From NCBI RefSeq assembly GCF_015679185.1, contig NZ_CP064939.1:2542001-2606000 (forward strand): 64,000 nt of DNA, read 5' to 3'. The DNA is from Pedobacter endophyticus. GTDB lineage: Bacteria > Bacteroidota > Bacteroidia > Sphingobacteriales > Sphingobacteriaceae. The notes below the pieces were generated by a model. That model did no database searches and was not told the DNA's origin. It saw only the letters and a list, made by a program, of their open reading frames with translations. The translations under genes and the position numbers were made by a program. Shown in pieces: positions 61,822-64,000 of the stretch (its first letter is position 1; every line of letters starts with the position of its first letter).

Positions 61822-61987
61822 AAAGGCGGATGGTTTAAGGTAAAAGGCGTAAGGTAAACCGCCCAAACATTAAATCTTTCACCTGCGATAAAATTATATC
61901 ACCAGATTTTGGAAACAAGATGCAAATCACAAGGTTAAGGCATGATATTATGCAACTAACCTTACACCTCAAACCTTACACCCTGAA
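61822..61987. repeat. Short-unit tract AAGGTAAAAGGCGTAAGGTAA with inverted half
   Basis: GGTTTAAGGTAAAAGGCGTAAGG units after thrB and the inverse ACCTTACACCTCAAACCTTACACC before thrC make a long imperfect hairpin between the two genes. Confidence 0.7.
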
Positions 61988-63298
61988 ATGAAACTATATT
62001 CAACCAACAATAAAGATTTACGCATTTCTTTTAAAGATGCAGTTTTTAATAGCATGCCGCAAGATAAAGGCTTATACATGCCTGTTGAGATTCCTCAACT
62101 CGACGCGGATTTTATAGAAAATATCGAAAATTATTCCTTGCCTGAAATCGCTTATAAAGTTGCTTCTGCCCTTTTAAAAGATGAAATTCCTGCGGAAGAT
62201 TTGAAAGCGCTGATCGATGATGCAATTAACTTTGAGGCCCCTGCGGTGAAGCTCGATAACAAGACTTTTGCGCTTGAGCTTTTCCACGGACCGTCGCTAG
62301 CCTTTAAGGATTTCGGTGCACGGTTTATGAGTCGCGTGATGGCTTATTTCTTAAAAGATGGCGAACAGTTGCTCGATGTTCTGGTGGCCACTTCTGGCGA
62401 TACCGGCGGGGCAGTTGCTTTGGGATTTTTAGGGGTACCAAATACAAGAGTTACCATTCTCTACCCCGAAGGAAAGGTAAGCCCGATACAAGAACTGCAG
62501 TTAACAACCAACGGACAAAACATTCGGGCAATTGAAGTTAAAGGTACTTTTGATGATTGCCAGGCTTTAGTGAAACAGGCTTTTGCTGATGCCGAACTAA
62601 ATGCCAAATTCCGCTTAACGTCGGCCAATTCCATTAATATTTCGAGGTTAATACCACAAACTTTCTACTACTTTAATACCTATGCGCAGTTGAAGCGGCA
62701 GGGTTTAAACGATGTGATCTTCTCTGTGCCGAGTGGCAATTTCGGAAACATCGGCGCCGGTTTATTGGCTTATAAATTGGGTTTGCCAGTGAAGCAGTTT
62801 ATTGCCGCAACAAACATCAACGATACCGTTCCACGCTTTTTAGCATCTGGCGTTTACGAAGCCAAACCGTCTACCCAAACTTACTCCAACGCGATGGATG
62901 TAGGTGCGCCAAGCAATTGGGTTCGTATTATGGATCTTTTTAACAATAACGTTGAGGAACTAAAACAAATAGTTACTTCTTACCGCTTCAACGACGAAGA
63001 AACGCTTGCAGGTATTAAAGAAATTGATTCGAAATTTGATTATGTTGCTTGCCCCCACACAGCGATTGCCTATTTAGCGATTGAGCAATTTAGAAACGAA
63101 AACCCCGAAGATGAAAGTGCCGCCGTATTTTTATCAACAGCCCATGCTTGTAAATTTCCCGACATTTTTCCTGTAGATATCGCAGCTAAAATAGAAATCC
63201 CCGAACAGGTTAGCGCCTTAGCTGGTAAGCCAAAGCAAGCTGAGCAATTGGATGTTGATTTTGACGGTTTTAAGCGTTATTTGTTGGAGATGAGTTAA
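61988..63298 (+). CDS. thrC: Threonine synthase
   Basis: A 436-residue PLP enzyme that turns O-phosphohomoserine into threonine. The lysine for the cofactor is Lys107 in GPSLAFKDFGARFM. The phosphate-binding loop VATSGDTGGAVALGF, the LTSANSINISRLIPQTFYYF block and VPSGNFGNIGAGLLAYKLGL are typical of the bacterial type with the N-terminal STNN start. Last gene of the thr operon; a strong terminator follows after 70 bases. Confidence 0.97.
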   Translation: MKLYSTNNKDLRISFKDAVFNSMPQDKGLYMPVEIPQLDADFIENIENYSLPEIAYKVASALLKDEIPAEDLKALIDDAINFEAPAVKLDNKTFALELFHGPSLAFKDFGARFMSRVMAYFLKDGEQLLDVLVATSGDTGGAVALGFLGVPNTRVTILYPEGKVSPIQELQLTTNGQNIRAIEVKGTFDDCQALVKQAFADAELNAKFRLTSANSINISRLIPQTFYYFNTYAQLKRQGLNDVIFSVPSGNFGNIGAGLLAYKLGLPVKQFIAATNINDTVPRFLASGVYEAKPSTQTYSNAMDVGAPSNWVRIMDLFNNNVEELKQIVTSYRFNDEETLAGIKEIDSKFDYVACPHTAIAYLAIEQFRNENPEDESAAVFLSTAHACKFPDIFPVDIAAKIEIPEQVSALAGKPKQAEQLDVDFDGFKRYLLEMS

Positions 63299-63370
63299 TG
63301 TGGATTAGAAATCCACGATTCGGAGGTCGAAATTACAAATCGACCAGCAGCCATGCAGTAATTAAAAAAC

Positions 63371-63401
63371 AAAAGGTCGAGCAAAAATTGCTCGACCTTT
63401 T
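63371..63401. terminator. Bidirectional terminator after thrC
   Basis: AAAAGGTCGAGCAA and its exact inverse with a 3-base loop, between the convergent thrC and the S74-like gene; A- and T-runs at both ends. Confidence 0.9.
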
Positions 63402-63403
63402 GT

Positions 63404-63823
63404 TTACTTAGCCCTTTCTGTCCTCAGCGACCTTATTTCTCGCTTAAGGTCTTCAATCTGCTGCTGCTGCTCTTTAATACTGCCAACCAGCAAGGGAATT
63501 AAACTTTCATAATCAACCTTGGTAATTGTTGCATACGACGATGCGTTCTTCCCTGTTGGGTAATCTTTCGCTTGAACGGTGATCAGGCTCGGCACCGAAG
63601 CTTTTGCAGCTGACCCAACAAAACCATATTGCTCCGTAACCGGAAGTTTCAATTTATTTGCCCAGGATTTATCATAATTGAAGCTAACAGGCTCCAACTT
63701 AGAAACCATCTCAAGCGAATTGTTTACAGGTTTTACATTTGTTTGTGTTACTTCTTGTGCACTAATTTTTAGCGATGCGGCAATTAAAAATACCGCAAAA
63801 GAAAATGAAATTGCTCGTTTCAT
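63404..63823 (-). CDS. Secreted protein with an S74 (intramolecular chaperone)-like tail
   Basis: A 139-residue protein with a signal peptide (ISAQE). LEPVSFNYDKSWANKLKLPV, YGFVGSAAKASVPSLITVQA and the last part VDYESLIPLLVGSIKEQQQQ, IEDLKREIRSLR resemble the S74/endosialidase chaperone tail of tail-fibre-type proteins (GFIAQEV... LIPLLVKAIKEQQ..IEEL). The large fibre part is missing, so this is a short secreted version. The catalytic Ser/Lys pair for self-cleavage is not apparent. A coiled-coil C-terminus suggests trimerisation. Confidence 0.65.
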   Translation of the reverse strand: MKRAISFSFAVFLIAASLKISAQEVTQTNVKPVNNSLEMVSKLEPVSFNYDKSWANKLKLPVTEQYGFVGSAAKASVPSLITVQAKDYPTGKNASSYATITKVDYESLIPLLVGSIKEQQQQIEDLKREIRSLRTERAK

Positions 63824-63900
63824 AGTATATATAATTTAAATTTTTGAAAATAAGAGTTAATCCCAGTGGGATAAAAGGAATAAATGAAGAAAATATGTGC

Positions 63901-63999
63901 TTAAACGGATGGCGGAGGTGTTAATACCTCGGGGAAATAATTCAATTGACTAAGATGGCTTGGAACCACCACTTTTTTCGAAGTTTCAGGGCTATAAAA
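63901..63999 (-). CDS. C-terminus of an unknown protein running off the right edge
   Basis: The reverse strand is open from the right edge to a stop at 63901, with the sequence FYSPETSKKVVVPSHLSQLN and then YFPEVLTPPPSV. The Pro-rich end resembles small envelope proteins of Bacteroidota whose C-termini carry PP motifs, but no family can be named. A TTTAAATTTTTG AT-rich stretch before the S74-like gene separates the two. Confidence 0.4.
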   Translation of the reverse strand, partial: FYSPETSKKVVVPSHLSQLNYFPEVLTPPPSV

Positions 64000-64000
64000 T

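Overview
The window looks like a chromosomal segment of a Bacteroidota bacterium of the Sphingobacteriaceae (Pedobacter-like). The evidence is the gene set (GldB, a PorT-type barrel, SIMPL, DUF2807, DUF4251, DUF6515, a SusC-type plug, an 1158-residue SecA with insertions typical of the phylum), promoter boxes of the TAnnTTTG type, almost no Shine-Dalgarno sequences, and moderate AT richness. I found no rRNA, tRNA, insertion sequence, prophage or CRISPR array.

Layout. 1-6.5 kb: end of an MFS transporter, dihydrolipoyl dehydrogenase, a HAD phosphatase, a phytase-like lipoprotein and a DUF6515 protein. 7-16.8 kb: S15 hydrolase, M1 peptidase, a RelBE-type pair, a DUF2807 protein, patatin, gldB back to back with a barrel gene, then nadE. 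17.4-22.9 kb: OsmC, the lipoprotein-processing operon lnt-unknown-lspA, a PH/SHOCT protein, a decayed MNT/HEPN pair, rsmI. 22.9-25.9 kb: serS, a Panacea toxin-antitoxin pair and a small membrane protein. 26-36.8 kb: SIMPL, a cold-shock-domain protein, GNAT, fabV, DUF2490, comB, gcvT, a glycosyltransferase, rnhB, TfoX-like, DUF4251. 36.9-48.1 kb: glutaminyl cyclase, YraN, dnaG, a GIY-YIG gene between direct repeats, SGNH and beta-lactamase-like hydrolases, a PIN toxin pair, an unknown secreted protein, an M20 hydrolase, a SPOR protein, a VapBC remnant and a frameshifted PEGA lipoprotein. 48.4-56.7 kb: secA, a cupin, Smr/DUF2027, rsgA, GyrI-like and a mini plug protein. 56.8-63.3 kb: a frameshifted antitoxin, then the threonine operon thrA-thrB-thrC behind a Thr/Ile-rich leader peptide and an attenuator.

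The most striking feature is not a gene. Most intergenic gaps hold copies of one dispersed hairpin family: a fixed GTCA foot followed by a stem whose two arms vary together from copy to copy (ATCTC/GAGAT, ATTTC/GAAAT, ATTGC/GCAAT, ATTCT/AGAAT, CCCT/AGGG, GGCT/AGCC, GACT/AGTC, GTCT/AGAC, ATCCTCAG/CTGAGGAT and others). Copies are often paired head to head, like the REP/BIME elements of enterobacteria. The compensatory changes suggest that structure rather than sequence is conserved.

These repeats lie next to at least three decayed toxin-antitoxin loci (MNT/HEPN, VapBC and DUF6364). A different GC-rich repeat forms the N-terminus of ThrB. A second, unrelated repeat type consists of degenerate short-unit tandems with a different unit at each locus.
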